Source: Doryteuthis pealeii (taxonomy: Eukaryota > Mollusca > Cephalopoda > Myopsida > Loliginidae). Taken from it: a stretch of DNA of 64,000 nt. Positions 52,802 to 62,860 of the stretch are shown one piece after another (position 1 is the stretch's first letter; every line of letters begins with the position of its first letter). The stretch covers positions 53,793,012 to 53,857,011 of the forward strand of contig CM042157.1 of the NCBI GenBank assembly GCA_023376005.1, given 5' to 3'. The notes beneath the pieces are model-generated. The model made no database searches and had not been told where the DNA came from. It saw only the letters and a list, made by a program, of their open reading frames with translations. Made by a program: the position numbers and the translations under genes.

Positions 52802-53335
52802 GAAATGGTTAACCATATAATAAGCAAATGCAGCAAACTAGCACAAAGAGAGTACAAGACTAGGCACAACTCTGTGGGAAAGGTAATCCACTGGGAATTG
52901 TACAAGAAATTCAATTTTCACCATGCAACTAAACCTAAACCTGTCCTAGAGAACAAGACGCATAAAATTCTCTGGAACTTTGAGGTACAGACGGATCACC
53001 TAATCCTGGCCAGGAGACTGGACCTAGTATTGATTGACAAGAAAAAGAGAACCTGACATCTCGTGGATTTTGCCATTGGCCAACCACCAAGTGAAAATGA
53101 AAGAAAATGAGAAGATAGACAAATACTTAGACCTTGCCAGAGAACTGAGGAAACTTTGGAACATAAAGGTGAAAGTGGTACCAACCATGGTTGGTGCTCT
53201 TGGAACGATCCCCAAAGCTCTGGAAAAGAATTTGGGTGAATTGGAAATCAGAAGAAGAATTGAAACAATCCAAACTACAGCACTGTTGGGATCGGCTAGA
53301 ATACCCAGAAGAGTCCTAGAGACCTGAGCATCCAG
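52180..53335 (+). pseudogene. LINE family B, C-terminal third with zinc-knuckle
   Basis: In order across frames: GPFLKWIRKKLQQMDKRTRK then LMTMHKAFHLRYNTDKLYVK and ERGGKG (52270-52430), NIED-equivalent, KCRMCGE (52752), a (GA)n run, DEMVNHIISKCSKLAQREYK (52800-52860), KVIHWELYKKFNF, KILWNFEVQTDHLILARRLD followed by LVLIDKKKRT (to 53056), DLARELRKLWNIKVKVVPTM and GALGTIPKALEK (to 53240), TALLGSARIPRRVLET (53325). This is the C-terminus of a widespread non-LTR family whose C..C...H...C knuckle is normally continuous. Two frames (52766-53056 and 53034-53327) are still about 95 codons open, so it is among the younger fragments here. Confidence 0.85.
52768..52801. repeat. (GA)n microsatellite inside the LINE B zinc knuckle
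   Basis: About 34 bp of GA encode Glu-Arg repeats between CRMCGE and DEMVNHI, splitting the zinc-binding motif. Confidence 0.9.
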
Positions 53336-53566
53336 TGAACCACCAGCTACAGCAGGTGTGAAAAACAATAATAATGATTAGAAATATGTCAGTATTTCTG
53401 TTTTGCATTCATTTTACTCATCACAATTCACTATTTTATACTTATGTTTTCAATATTTTATCTTTATATATTTTTTTAAATTGCAATGCTATATTACTTG
53501 TTAATATAGTAGGTAATTTTTTTTTTAAATCAATTTTTAATATAGTAATTATATTTTTTCAATATA

Positions 53567-53708
53567 CAGGATGTTTCAATAAAATTGATATCATTTCATA
53601 ATCTAATAATATCAAATGATATCAGCATATGTAGAAACAACTCAAAAGTTTAGATAATTCAAAAGTTATTAGATTACAAAATGATATCAATTTTTCTGAA
53701 ACGCCCTG
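53567..53708. mobile_element. MITE, compact copy with TA target duplication
   Basis: Ends CAGGATGTTTCAATAAAATTG and its complement (CAATTTTTCTGAAACGCCCTG, one or two differences), each flanked by TA. The inverted match runs about 45 bp per side, to TAATCTAATAA. 142 bp in total. Confidence 0.85.
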
Positions 53709-53744
53709 TATATATCAAATGACATTAATTTTTTAAACACTGTC

Positions 53745-54260
53745 TTCATTAAGTCGTGCTGATAACATGGATCCCCCTTAACCCTCTCTCACCATCTGTC
53801 CATATCAGCCATCTTTGTTGGTTTTCTGTATGGCATCAAGTGTCAGCACAGAGTGGATGAATGTAAGTTTTTGCTGGTCGGCCAACACTGGTATGTCCAT
53901 GTGTAGGAGTCCACAGGAGAATGTAATGAGTTCATCCTTACTTCTCCAGCTGAGTTCAGAATCTCTTATTCATCTTATTAGGATGGTTTATGAAATGAAA
54001 AGTAAGTGGCCGTTGTATAGCTGCTGTTTTGTGTGGTGTTACTTTTAGGATTTGTTAAAAAATGCACAGAACATGTAGTTCCCATCTATCTTTTTCTTCA
54101 AGCATTTCATTAAAGTCCAAGTGGTGCAGCCATACAGTAGTACTGATATAGGTACAGCTTGGAAGAATTTACATTTTATTTTATCAGAGATATCAGATTC
54201 CCATATGATCAATAATATGTCAATAGTAGTCCATACTTTTCCTATACGGCACATTCTATA
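53745..54260 (-). pseudogene. LINE family A, RT C-terminal part and 3' end
   Basis: From high to low: DIS-SDKIKCKFFQAV and VLLYGCTTWTLMKCLKKKID (54045-54254), then the arginine-rich link, WTP.HGHTSVG-equivalent (53880-53920) and the GWRERV-equivalent in its unexpanded form (CCCTCTCTCACC at 53781), then the 3' end near 53755. Confidence 0.8.
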
Positions 54261-55235
54261 TATAATATTCTACTGGTTCACAACACTGTGGGGGAAAAAA
54301 ACAACCTTGCCAGTCATCAAGATCAACACAGTTACATTTACAAGTTTATAATTTAGAAAACTTAATTTCAGACAAGGCCATTAACATTGAGCACCCAGTG
54401 AGGACTGAATTCACTAACATTGGTCTGCTAGTCTAGCTGGCTAACCATGAAGGGTATCCCTCAAGATCAGATAGTTTTGGTGATATTGTGCTGGTGTATT
54501 GTATCTCTCAATAAATAAATTTTATAAATATTGAATTTAGAGAACATGTTTGAGTAATATAAATATAATTAGCATTGTATATTTTTGAAACTGTCAGGTG
54601 AGGAGGGTGAGTAAACATCAGCATCACCCCCCCCTCCAGGAGCTGGCAAAAAGCAGATGAGCTCTTGGGGAGCTAACAGCCATACACAGTGACAGGGGTA
54701 AGATTAGGCTACTTATTACACACATAAACCCCCAAATCAGTTAGATGTGGCTTCTTAGCCCTGGCTGTCAACCCATCTATGACAAGAAAAAGTCTGCTAT
54801 AAAACCTCTCACCGCTTAGCATCTTTACATGATCCCAAGGAAAGGCTAGGGGAGTAAACTCTGTAAACAAATCCGGAGCTGGAATCTAGGTGGTGTAATG
54901 CTGAATTTCAGTGCTACCCTGCAACTCCTGTTACACTGCCGTTGCCAAACTGCATTGGTTTCTTACCTTTTTTTGGGGGACCAGTGTGGAGAGGGGGGAC
55001 CTGTTACTTGGGTAACAGCACATCCTCCATATCAACTGCCCAGGCTACATAGTTCCAAGAAAAAAATATTTTGGACACTATGTCATCGTCTTTAGCAGAT
55101 GGAAGGATACCAACACCAATAATAGTATATTTTTTGAGATCTGATAAACCCTATTAATTCACTAATGTTATAAAATATTTACAGCATATTTTCATGTTTT
55201 TGGTTAAGAACAAAACAACTTAATATTGGCAGGAG
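54261..55235. other. no gene identified; GC-richer patch
   Basis: 54590-55110 is clearly richer in G+C, with CACCCCCCCCTCCAGG, GGGGGACCAGTG and GAGAGGGGGGACC. It may be the 5' part of a retroelement, but no domain supports that. Confidence 0.35.
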
Positions 55236-55237
55236 GT

Positions 55238-56110
55238 AGAGTTAAAGTTCTGTTTGAAAATGATCTCCAAGACCCGAATGGAAATGGGACACAAAAACTT
55301 TATAACAATAGTTCACTTGCATTTCTGTTGACCAGGTGACTCCCAACATGTAATGGTTAATGAGCTAAGCTAACAAACCATTACTAATGAGGTTGAGTCT
55401 TACTGAGTGATGTACTTTCAGTTAAATTGTCATGGCCTAGAATACATTGACTGTAACAGCTGCAGAGAGGTATGACACCCTTCAAAAATGGGTCCTCTGA
55501 GTATGACACTAAACTGTATCTGGTGGTGAGGCTCCAATTCTGGAAATCTGAGGAGTGTGAAGTACTCCTTCCTTGCCATTACTCCCTGGTCTACTCTGAC
55601 TCAGTGTGGTAGAACCTTTTAGGGTTCCATCTATAGCAAAAATAGATCTGTTTGAAGATTATTTGTATTAGATAGGAATATTTGATACCATATAACTGTA
55701 AATAATTTGCATTGAAAATAGCTACTTGAAGCTATGATTGTTTATTATGGATTATTATCATTAATTAGTTGAAACCATATAACTGCTTGCAAATTATTAG
55801 TGTTAGATAGCAATACTTGAAACTCTATAACTGTATGCAAAGTATTATTATTATCAAATAGAAATAGTTACTTGAAACCGTATAATTGTGTATGAATTAT
55901 TAATATTAGAACATTACCACATAAGATAAATAGGAATATTTGAAACTATGTAAAATTTATTTGTATTTAGAATAGTTACTTGAAGCTATAATTGTTTACT
56001 AAAGATTATTATTAGTTACTTGAAACATATAATCACCAGAAAAAAGACTAACTTTGGCATAAAATAAACTTATTAAGTGTTTATATGTTGTAAAACCAAC
56101 CAACCAGCCA
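55238..56110 (+). mobile_element. SINE-like repeat family S6, longest copy
   Basis: 5' flank block (GATCTCCAAGACCCGAATGG, CAGGTGACTCCCAACATG), tRNA-like head (TGTAATGGTTAATGAG ... GGTTGAGTCTTACTGAG), body (CAAAAATGGGTCCTCTGAG, CTGTATCTGGTGGTGAGGC, GGAGTGTGAAGTACTCC, GTGTGGTAGAACCTTTTAGG, AAATAGATCTGTTTGAAG), roughly ten degenerate ACTTGAAACCATATAACTG units, tail GGCATAAAATAAAC, and an AACC repeat. The other S6 copies can be aligned to it. Confidence 0.8.
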
Positions 56111-56114
56111 ACCA

Positions 56115-56390
56115 ACAACTTCTGTAGGAGGTGTGCTTAACATAAGGGTCATAGAAAATCCTTGATGAGGCTATTTGTTTTTAATTTTGTATTAATGCCA
56201 TTTGGAAAGGCAGGAATCTATCTCTTCTCCTCTCAGCTATGAGTAAATAGTAGGATAGTTTAGGTTCTTTAGCCTTGGTTGGGCAACCAGTATAGGAGAA
56301 GGAAAATTGAATTCAAACCAACTCTACTCCACTAAAAAATTGACCTGTGTCACATCCTGCTCTTAATGGAGAAGTTTGGTAAGCACAAAC
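56115..56390 (+). mobile_element. SINE family S1
   Basis: Body blocks TATTAATGCCATTTGGAAAGG, GGTTCTTTAGCCTTGGTTGG, CAACCAGTATAGGAGAAGG and GACCTGTGTCACATCCTGC. The tRNA-like part is eroded. Confidence 0.7.
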
Positions 56391-57235
56391 CAACAAATTA
56401 TTTTGATATAAATTAAGCTTAAAGGAGTAAATAACGACTACAGTATTATTGTATTTCTTACTAAATGTTGGGGAGGAGCCTCTCAAGAAGGCAAACCTGA
56501 AATCTCTCAAATCTCTCGACCCCCCCCCTTAAACATTGGCTTAATATTTTTTACATTCTTTTCTACAAAGAATGTTATCTACCTGTCATACCAAAATAAT
56601 CATTCTCTTTTTCCTATAAATAATCTGATCTGATGAAACCTGAGAAGAGAGAAACAACGAGATTTCACAGGACTTGTTAATTCAACCTACCAATTGCTAA
56701 TTACTCTGTTCACCTTATATCTTTACTTAAACCTTTTTCTCTATCCTTAATACTCTTTCTTCCTACTATTTCTTTGTTAACTCTGATACTTGAGTTACAA
56801 CAATACCTTATATCTCCTACCTCTGGAAACAACTGTTTCCACTAGTATTTAAAGAGTCTTTTTTTTTTGGGGGGGGGGGTTACATTTAAATATTGCCTCA
56901 ATTTCGCCATTTAAATATTGCTTCATTTTCTTCACTTTTGATTTCTGGAGTTTCTACAAGAAATCATGAGTGACCATTTCTTCCCTTTCAGGTATTTTTA
57001 TCTTGTAGAAATTATCTATTGTTTTAGAAGTAAACTGCTCTGTGAAACTAACTTATTTTTGTTTCTTTTTGTTTCTTTCCATTTCTCCCTTCCAGGCAAT
57101 ATAGTTTATTCAGATAGAAATTAAAAAGGAAATGGAAGGTTCTGATAGAAAGGGATATTATGATGATCAGCCATCTTGGCTGCATCTTTAAATATATTAT
57201 TTGTTGATTGATTATTACCGATTCAAATTTCAAAC
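56391..57235. other. no gene seen
   Basis: Short C- and T/G-homopolymer runs (56519-56528 and 56862-56880). Nothing else recognised. Confidence 0.45.
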
Positions 57236-57239
57236 TGGC

Positions 57240-58130
57240 AGTTCAAAGAACTTCTACAGTTTTCTTTCATTTCTTTTTCATTTCTTTATTCTAATCATCA
57301 TCTTTTGATTTCCTTCAGTTTCTTTTTCTACACTCGTTCTTTTTCACTCATTTATTATTCTTTCCTTCTTTTATTTATTTATTTTTTTCTCAGCTTTTTG
57401 GAATTAAATGAACTTTGTTTTATTTACCTTTTAGTTTTCTTTTCTTTGAGATTTTAATGTCTTCCTTTTTCTTTTGATTCTTCTTATATTTAGTTTTCAC
57501 AACCTTATCTTTTTTTTTTGTTTGTTTGCTTTTAAGTCTTCTGTTTAATTTTTTTTTCTTTTCTTCTTTTAAACCAGTTCTTAGTTTTTCATTTTTCTTT
57601 TTCTTTCTTTCTTTCTTCTTTTCTTTCTTTCTTTCTTTCTTTCTTTTAAGCCTGCTTTTTATTTTGTTGTTTTTTTTTCTTTCTTTTTAAGAGTAATCTA
57701 TCTCTTAGGCTTCCTTCCTTTCTTTTTTTCTTTCCTTTCTTTCTTTTTTTTTCTTTCTGCTTTTTAATTTTTTAATTTTTCTTTCTTTTTTCATATCAGT
57801 CTTTCTTTCTTTCATACATACTAGCTTGTTTTCTTTCTTTATTTCTTTATTTCAGACCTGCTTTTTAGTATTTTTTAAATAATTTTTTTCTATTGTTTCT
57901 TTCTTTAGAGCTTACTTTTTTCTCTTTTTTGTCTCTTTTTTCTCTTTTAAATTTTCAATTTATTTTTGTTCTTATTTATTCAACTCTTTCTTTCTTAAAA
58001 CAATTTCTCTTTCCCTTGTCAGTTTTTCTTCTTCTTCATCTTGCTCATCACTGCCTTTTTCCCTCTAATCTCTCTTTTTCTCTCTTCTTTCTTTTTTCCT
58101 TTTTTTTATTTTGTTTCTTTCTGTTCAATC
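57240..58130 (+). repeat. 900-bp polypyrimidine tract, TTTC-rich
   Basis: The plus strand is dominated by T and C with many TTTC/TTTCT runs (densest at 57590-57680). The Phe/Leu ORF over 57893-58249 and its companions come from this bias. Confidence 0.85.
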
Positions 58131-58497
58131 TTTACAAGAGAAGTTGGTGGTTGAATAAAAAAATTAGAGTAGGTTTGACAGGAAGAAAAATTGAGAAAAA
58201 AGTTTTTATAGAGACAGGAAGGGTAAATAATGGATTACCAATAAAATAATAAGAGTAAAAAAAGAATTTATAATATAAAATATCTAAAATAATCTTGCAA
58301 ATAATAGATAGATGATGAACATACTGAGATAGATAGATAAATAGACTGAGAAAGATAATGAGCTGTCGGATGATAAACAGAGATAGATAAATAGATAGAT
58401 AAAGGATGAGCAAACTGAGATAGATAATATGATGAATAGATTGAGAAAAATGCATAGAGAAATGAACACATTGGGATAGTTTATTTTCCTTTGGTAG

Positions 58498-58498
<1 letters not shown>

Positions 58499-58530
<32 letters not shown>
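58499..58530. repeat. (TA)n microsatellite
   Basis: About 31 bp of TA directly left of the 34-bp inverted repeat. Confidence 0.95.
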
Positions 58531-58532
<2 letters not shown>

Positions 58533-58809
58533 TTTTAATTTTAGTCAGACCTAATTTTTTGAAAGTTAATTCATTTATGGTTAATTAGGCGGGATTTAAC
58601 TACTTAAATGTAAGGCTAAACAAATCGAGAAAAATCAATCTCTGAATATATATTTCAACCCATTAGGTCTCTTCAGCAGAGCTATAGATACGAAGACCGC
58701 CCCGCGTGTGACTCGAACCCTTTGTGTTGAAACGGCACGCCGGCTTCTTACCATCACGCCAAACAGAAATCGCAATTTCAAAAAATTAGGTCTGACTAAA
58801 ATTAAAAGC
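58531..58809 (-). mobile_element. tRNA-headed ribozyme repeat within perfect 34-bp inverted ends
   Basis: Arms 58531-58564 and 58776-58809 (GCTTTTAATTTTAGTCAGAC with CTAATTTTTTGAAA) are exact complements. Between them, on the minus strand: an A-box-like TGGCGTGATGGTAAGAAGCC (58740-58762), a B box GGGTTCGAGTC (58710-58720), then a hammerhead (58640-58681) about 30 nt on, and a segment shared with 12420-12600. The B box is the best preserved in the window. Confidence 0.75.
58640..58681 (-). ncRNA. hammerhead ribozyme motif, apparently complete
   Basis: Minus strand, 5' to 3': CUCUG, CUGAAGA, stem II GACC-UAAUG-GGUU, GAA, an A/U stem III (AUAUAUAU), U at the cleavage position, CAGAG. Stem I is a perfect 5-bp CUCUG/CAGAG match. 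All strictly conserved core positions (CUGANGA, GAA, A15.1, U16.1, H17) are present. The weak points are a G-U closing pair in stem II and an all-A/U stem III. Confidence 0.65.
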
Positions 58810-58855
58810 ACATATTCTCCCAAATACACTAAAATAGCTAAAAGTTGTTTACATT

Positions 58856-58857
<2 letters not shown>

Positions 58858-58903
<46 letters not shown>
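58858..58903. repeat. (TA)n(GT)n microsatellite
   Basis: About 33 bp of TA then GT. Confidence 0.9.
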
Positions 58904-58918
58904 GTTTGTTGAACACAA

Positions 58919-59310
58919 CAAAGATTTCATGTCTGACAAGTTTTTTTCCAATCTTTTCAAGTTGTCTAGCTGGGTGGAGTTGGTTGATAAGTCCACCAAA
59001 GGTTTTATCCCGAGTACTTTTGGCACTTCATAGTGCTATCTTCAGGTGTATAGTAGTCAAGTTGGTTCCTGGTTCTTTTTAACATGTTAAGTGGTAAGAC
59101 AAAAAGTGTTTAAAAAAAACAGGAAACAACTCAACTACTCTACAACTGAAGATGGCACTATGAAGTGCCAAAAGTACTTGTGATAAAACCTTTAGTGGAC
59201 TTATTAACCAACTCCACTCGGCCATTAAAAAAACTGGCAAGAAACTTGAAAAGATTGGAAAAAAACTCATCAGACAAGAAATGTTCATGTTCAACAAAAC
59301 ATGTATAAAA
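58919..59310 (+). mobile_element. Penelope-like element remnant: inverted copies with hammerhead-like stems
   Basis: 58919-59075 and 59130-59300 are imperfect inverted copies (shared ATGTCTGACAAG, CCAATCTTTTCAAGTTG, GGTTTTATC and AGTACTTTTGGCACTTCATA). Each carries CTGAAGA followed by a GGCAC/GTGCC stem and AAAAGTACT (59146-59175 plus; 59015-59045 minus). The plus-strand end encodes KKLEKIGKKLIRQE and FNKTCIKE, as at 25.4 kb. Inverted terminal copies with hammerheads are known for Penelope-like elements. Confidence 0.5.
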
Positions 59311-59323
59311 GAAAAAAATGCTG

Positions 59324-59360
59324 CCTATATATATATATAATATATATATATATATATACA
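59324..59360. repeat. (TA)n microsatellite
   Basis: About 36 bp of TA, broken once. Confidence 0.9.
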
Positions 59361-59362
59361 TA

Positions 59363-60097
59363 TGGGTAATTCCATGTCAAATCATCCAGGCCATGTCACC
59401 CATCCCCTTCAATTTTTCTGAAATTTTGTACAGGTGTGGACTATGTTAGGGTTAGACATTCTCCAAAATTTGAGCTTCCAATCCCAAGAATTGGCAGAGT
59501 TATATCGATTTTTAACTCTCTAAAGAGAAAAATGGCGATTTTTTTTGTAATCTACTTTGGTCTGTAAAATGAATTCTAGTGCTTCACTACTCCTAAAAAT
59601 TGGTTTATAAAAGCATTTTTACCCGAGGAATCAATTCAAAAATGCTATCAAAAAAGTCTTAAAGTCAATCAATTTTAAGTTATTAATGATTTCTGATTTG
59701 CAAAATTTTAACTGATGTAATTTTGGTACTGGGCAAACACAAAACTATCTTTTTGGTACAAATAATGTTCAATATATGTGAAATAATGATAGAAAAAAAA
59801 TTTGTCTTAGATTCAGTGCCACATCGGTATGTTGATCTTGCTATGAAAAAATCAGAAACCATCAATATCTTAAAATCAGTTGACTTTAAGATTTGACAGA
59901 CAAAAATAGATTACAAAAAGTCGCCATTTTGAGAGCTAAAAATCAACATAATTCTGCCAATTTTTAGAATTGGAAGCTCATATTTTGGGGAATGTCTAAC
60001 TTTAACACAATCCACACCTGTACAACATGTCAAGAAAATTGAAAGGGGTGGGAGACAATTTTACTTTTTTCTGGATGATCTGACATGGAATTGCCCA
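59363..60097. mobile_element. 735-bp nonautonomous DNA element, ends GGGTAATTCCATGTCAAATC
   Basis: Inverted ends of about 215 bp at roughly 80% identity: left GGGTAATTCCATGTCAAATC, TGTACAGGTGTGGA and AAATGGCGATTTTTT; the right end is the complement (GATCTGACATGGAATTGCCC, TCCACACCTGTACA, AAGTCGCCATTTT). TA flanks both sides. The middle (59600-59880) contains a weaker mirrored pair (AGTCTTAAAGTCAATC / CAGTTGACTTTAAGAT). No coding capacity. Superfamily unknown to me. Confidence 0.85.
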
Positions 60098-60099
60098 TA

Positions 60100-60815
60100 T
60101 ATATATTCTATTCTTTCTGTCTATTTGTATATCTATTGTTCTAAAGTGAGTTTTACTAAATCGATAACAAATAAAATTAGCTATAGAGTTAAAAGCTTGA
60201 GAAATTTGTGGGAAAAAAGATAAATAAATGAAAGTGAACAAATTTTTTTTTTACCTTTTGATTGATTTATTTATATTTTTCTTTTTTGGAATGGTCAGCA
60301 ATTGTGTAAAGTAGAAATATCTTTCTTGATTACTAAATCCATTTCAGACAAGAATGAAGATAATTTTTATGAATAAAATATCAGAGCAGCTTTTCTCTGT
60401 ATATCTAGTATTGTTTTTTCATATTTAAAAAAAAAGATTATCTACTTTATCCTTATTTTTCTTGTGTGCATCTTCCTTAAAGATATCTCCTATTTAATGC
60501 AGATTTTTATTAAAATTCATTATATATCATTCATACCAGAAGGAATGAATTGTACTTTATTTGGCAGGGTTTTGAAATACTAAATTAGTTACAGACCCAC
60601 CCCATATCCCTCTTATAGCCATTTTTATCCCCCTCCCCCAAAGAAAAATGATATTCACTGGAGCATGGATAGTCTTACAAAGCTGATTTGATTTGAGGGT
60701 TTTCTTTATTCTTTTTGAGTTCTGGGGAAAAAACTGGTTCAGTAACATTTTGTTGGGAATTTCTTCCAAATGAAGACTTCATTGTTTGAGAATTGATTTG
60801 ATCTGCAAAAACCTG
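60100..60815. other. no gene seen
   Basis: AT-rich; nothing recognised. Confidence 0.45.
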
Positions 60816-60820
60816 TAGTA

Positions 60821-61310
60821 GTTTTCTTCTATCTAAACTGAAGAGTTACAAATTTAGTTTATTCAACAAAAAATCTTAAAGTAGCTTTTCTTAGTCTGGC
60901 ACACAGACCTTAGATTACTTACAGTATCTGCTATCATCCAAGTATTGAACAGGTTAATTTTCATGATCTAGCAAGTAATTTTCTTCCTTCTAAACTGAAG
61001 AGTTAGAAGTTTAGTTTACTCAACAAATAATCTTGTTATTATTTACTAAGCTTTTCTTAGTCTGTTATACAGACCTTAGGTTGCTTATAGTAATTACTGT
61101 CACCCATGTAAATACAGAGAATATCCATTGCTGCTTAACTTTAATGATCAAGTTAGTTTTTTATCCTTCTAAACCAAAGAAATGTTTAGTTTACTTAACA
61201 AATAATCTTGTTATTATTTACTAAGCTTCTCTTAGTCTGGCATACAGACCTCAGATTGCTTCATTCATCTGAGTACAGAGAAGGTTGATTGCTGCTTAAC
61301 TTAGCAAATT
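60821..61310. repeat. tandem repeat, unit about 157-180 bp, three copies
   Basis: Blocks CTAAACTGAAGAGTTA, TTTAGTTTACTCAACAAATA, AAGCTTTTCTTAGTCTG, ACAGACCTTAG and GATTGCTGCTTAACTT recur in order, with starts at about 60830, 60988 and 61167. Confidence 0.85.
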
Positions 61311-62045
61311 GACATATATAGATACTATTTAGTTATAATTTCTTATAAACAAAATATCACATCATATAAAACATTGATATCTTCCAATCTTCTATAGTTA
61401 CGTTATGGCTCTCATGTTGGAATGGAGTGATGACGTGTTGATAGTAAAATTAATTGTATACTTATCTCTTCTTCTGTGCTACATGGAGATGTTCTGATGT
61501 GTTTCCTGTGTTGATTCTCAGTTGGCTGACAATTCTTGGATGTTTAGAGTCTGGAAACCACCTTGGGGTGCTGGGGGACATCTTGCCTTGTACCATTTAG
61601 AGTTTTTAGTAATAACACAAGGCCACTTCATTTTTTCATGAGATTTTTATTTTCCCCAAGCTAAAACTGCCGAGACCAAGAGCCCATGTTTCACTCTCTC
61701 AGCCAATTGTACCAGACTCATCTCACATTCTCACCTCTCACTCTTCCTCTCTCCCACTTCAACATGTCTCACTTTTGACCAATAGAAACAATGCCATGTA
61801 GCCTTATGATGGTTCATCCTTAAACTTTTCCATTCTAATCTTCATATAATTCTTATATTCCTCCTAAAAACTTTTCTGTGCTAATTTATGCCTCACTGTT
61901 ACATTCCTGGCTCTTCTCCTCCCTAATGCTAATGATGTTGCTGCTTATCCTCTGAAAATCATTTTAATATTTGATGATTAAATTTGAATATCTGTTGGGA
62001 TATTTAGTTTTGAAGCAAACATTTTTTAAAAAGCCAGATTTACAT
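61311..62045. other. no gene identified
   Basis: 61400-61960 has balanced composition (CCACCTTGGGGTGCTGGGGG, CTCTCAGCCAATTGTACC). It might be an old retroelement or unique sequence. Confidence 0.35.
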
Positions 62046-62049
62046 AAAT

Positions 62050-62305
62050 ATAGTAAAGTAAAGTTGACAGAGTGGCCTGTCAATATCAGCTAGACAGTGA
62101 GGGAGTCTATTCCCTTTTCACTAGTGCTAGACCAGGGAGATTGTTTTTGCATCTGAGGGGAGTACCACAACTACCATCAACTCTCAACTTTACCGCACAA
62201 ATCACTGTGCTTCTCATATGCTGAGTTGGCGAGGGCCAGTATTGAACCTGGAACCTTGTGGTTCCAAGCCGGATGCTCTACCGACTGAGCTAAGCCAGCC
62301 CTATT
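62050..62305 (-). mobile_element. SINE family S2 with tRNA-like head
   Basis: Minus strand: GGCTTAGCTCAGTCGGTAGA (A box), CTTGGAACCACAAG arm, CCAGGTTCAATACTGG (B box), then AAGTTGAGAGTTGATGG, CCCCTCAGATGCAAAAACAA and GGCCACTCTGTCAACTTTAC. The better preserved of the two S2 copies; the other is at 38011-38280. Confidence 0.85.
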
Positions 62306-62439
62306 TGAAAAATTGAATTTGTTTTTCTAATCATAATGTGATGAAGCTCATAAATGAGTGAAATATTATATCAAATACTCCACAAAAATTTGGTTTTCAA
62401 GTTTGTTTTTTACTGTCAGAGAGAGGCTTAGAAAATACT

Positions 62440-62860
62440 GACTTTATCCCCAGCAGAGGGGTAAGATAATGTGTCCCTGTAGAAAGGTAAGACACAGATT
62501 ATATCTCATGTGGACGGGTAAGACCCTTCCAAAAAAGAGAATCCAGGGTATGACACTAAAATACCTCCGAGGTTCCAGTTATAGAGATCTGGGGAGTGTG
62601 AAATACCCCTGTATTGCCATTAATTCCTGGTCCATGCTGACCTTGAGTGGTAGTACCTGTTAGGGTCTCATCTATAGGGGAAATAGATCTGTTTAAAAAT
62701 GATTCATGTTCAATGGGAGCGGGTGTAAAACAAACCTTTTAAGAAACAACATAAAAAATGTAAATATGAACATTCAATGAATATAATTCCTTAAACTCTT
62801 GGCATAAATTAACCCTAGATGGTTTGACATGTTGTTAAAATCAACCAATTAAGTTATATT
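62440..62860 (+). mobile_element. SINE-like repeat family S6 with common tail
   Basis: GGTATGACACTAAAATACC, GAGGTTCCAGTTATAGAG, GGTAGTACCTGTTAGGGTC, AAATAGATCTGTTTAAAAATG, then GGCATAAATTAACCC and TGTTGTTAAAATCAACC. The AT-rich repeats are nearly absent. Confidence 0.75.
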
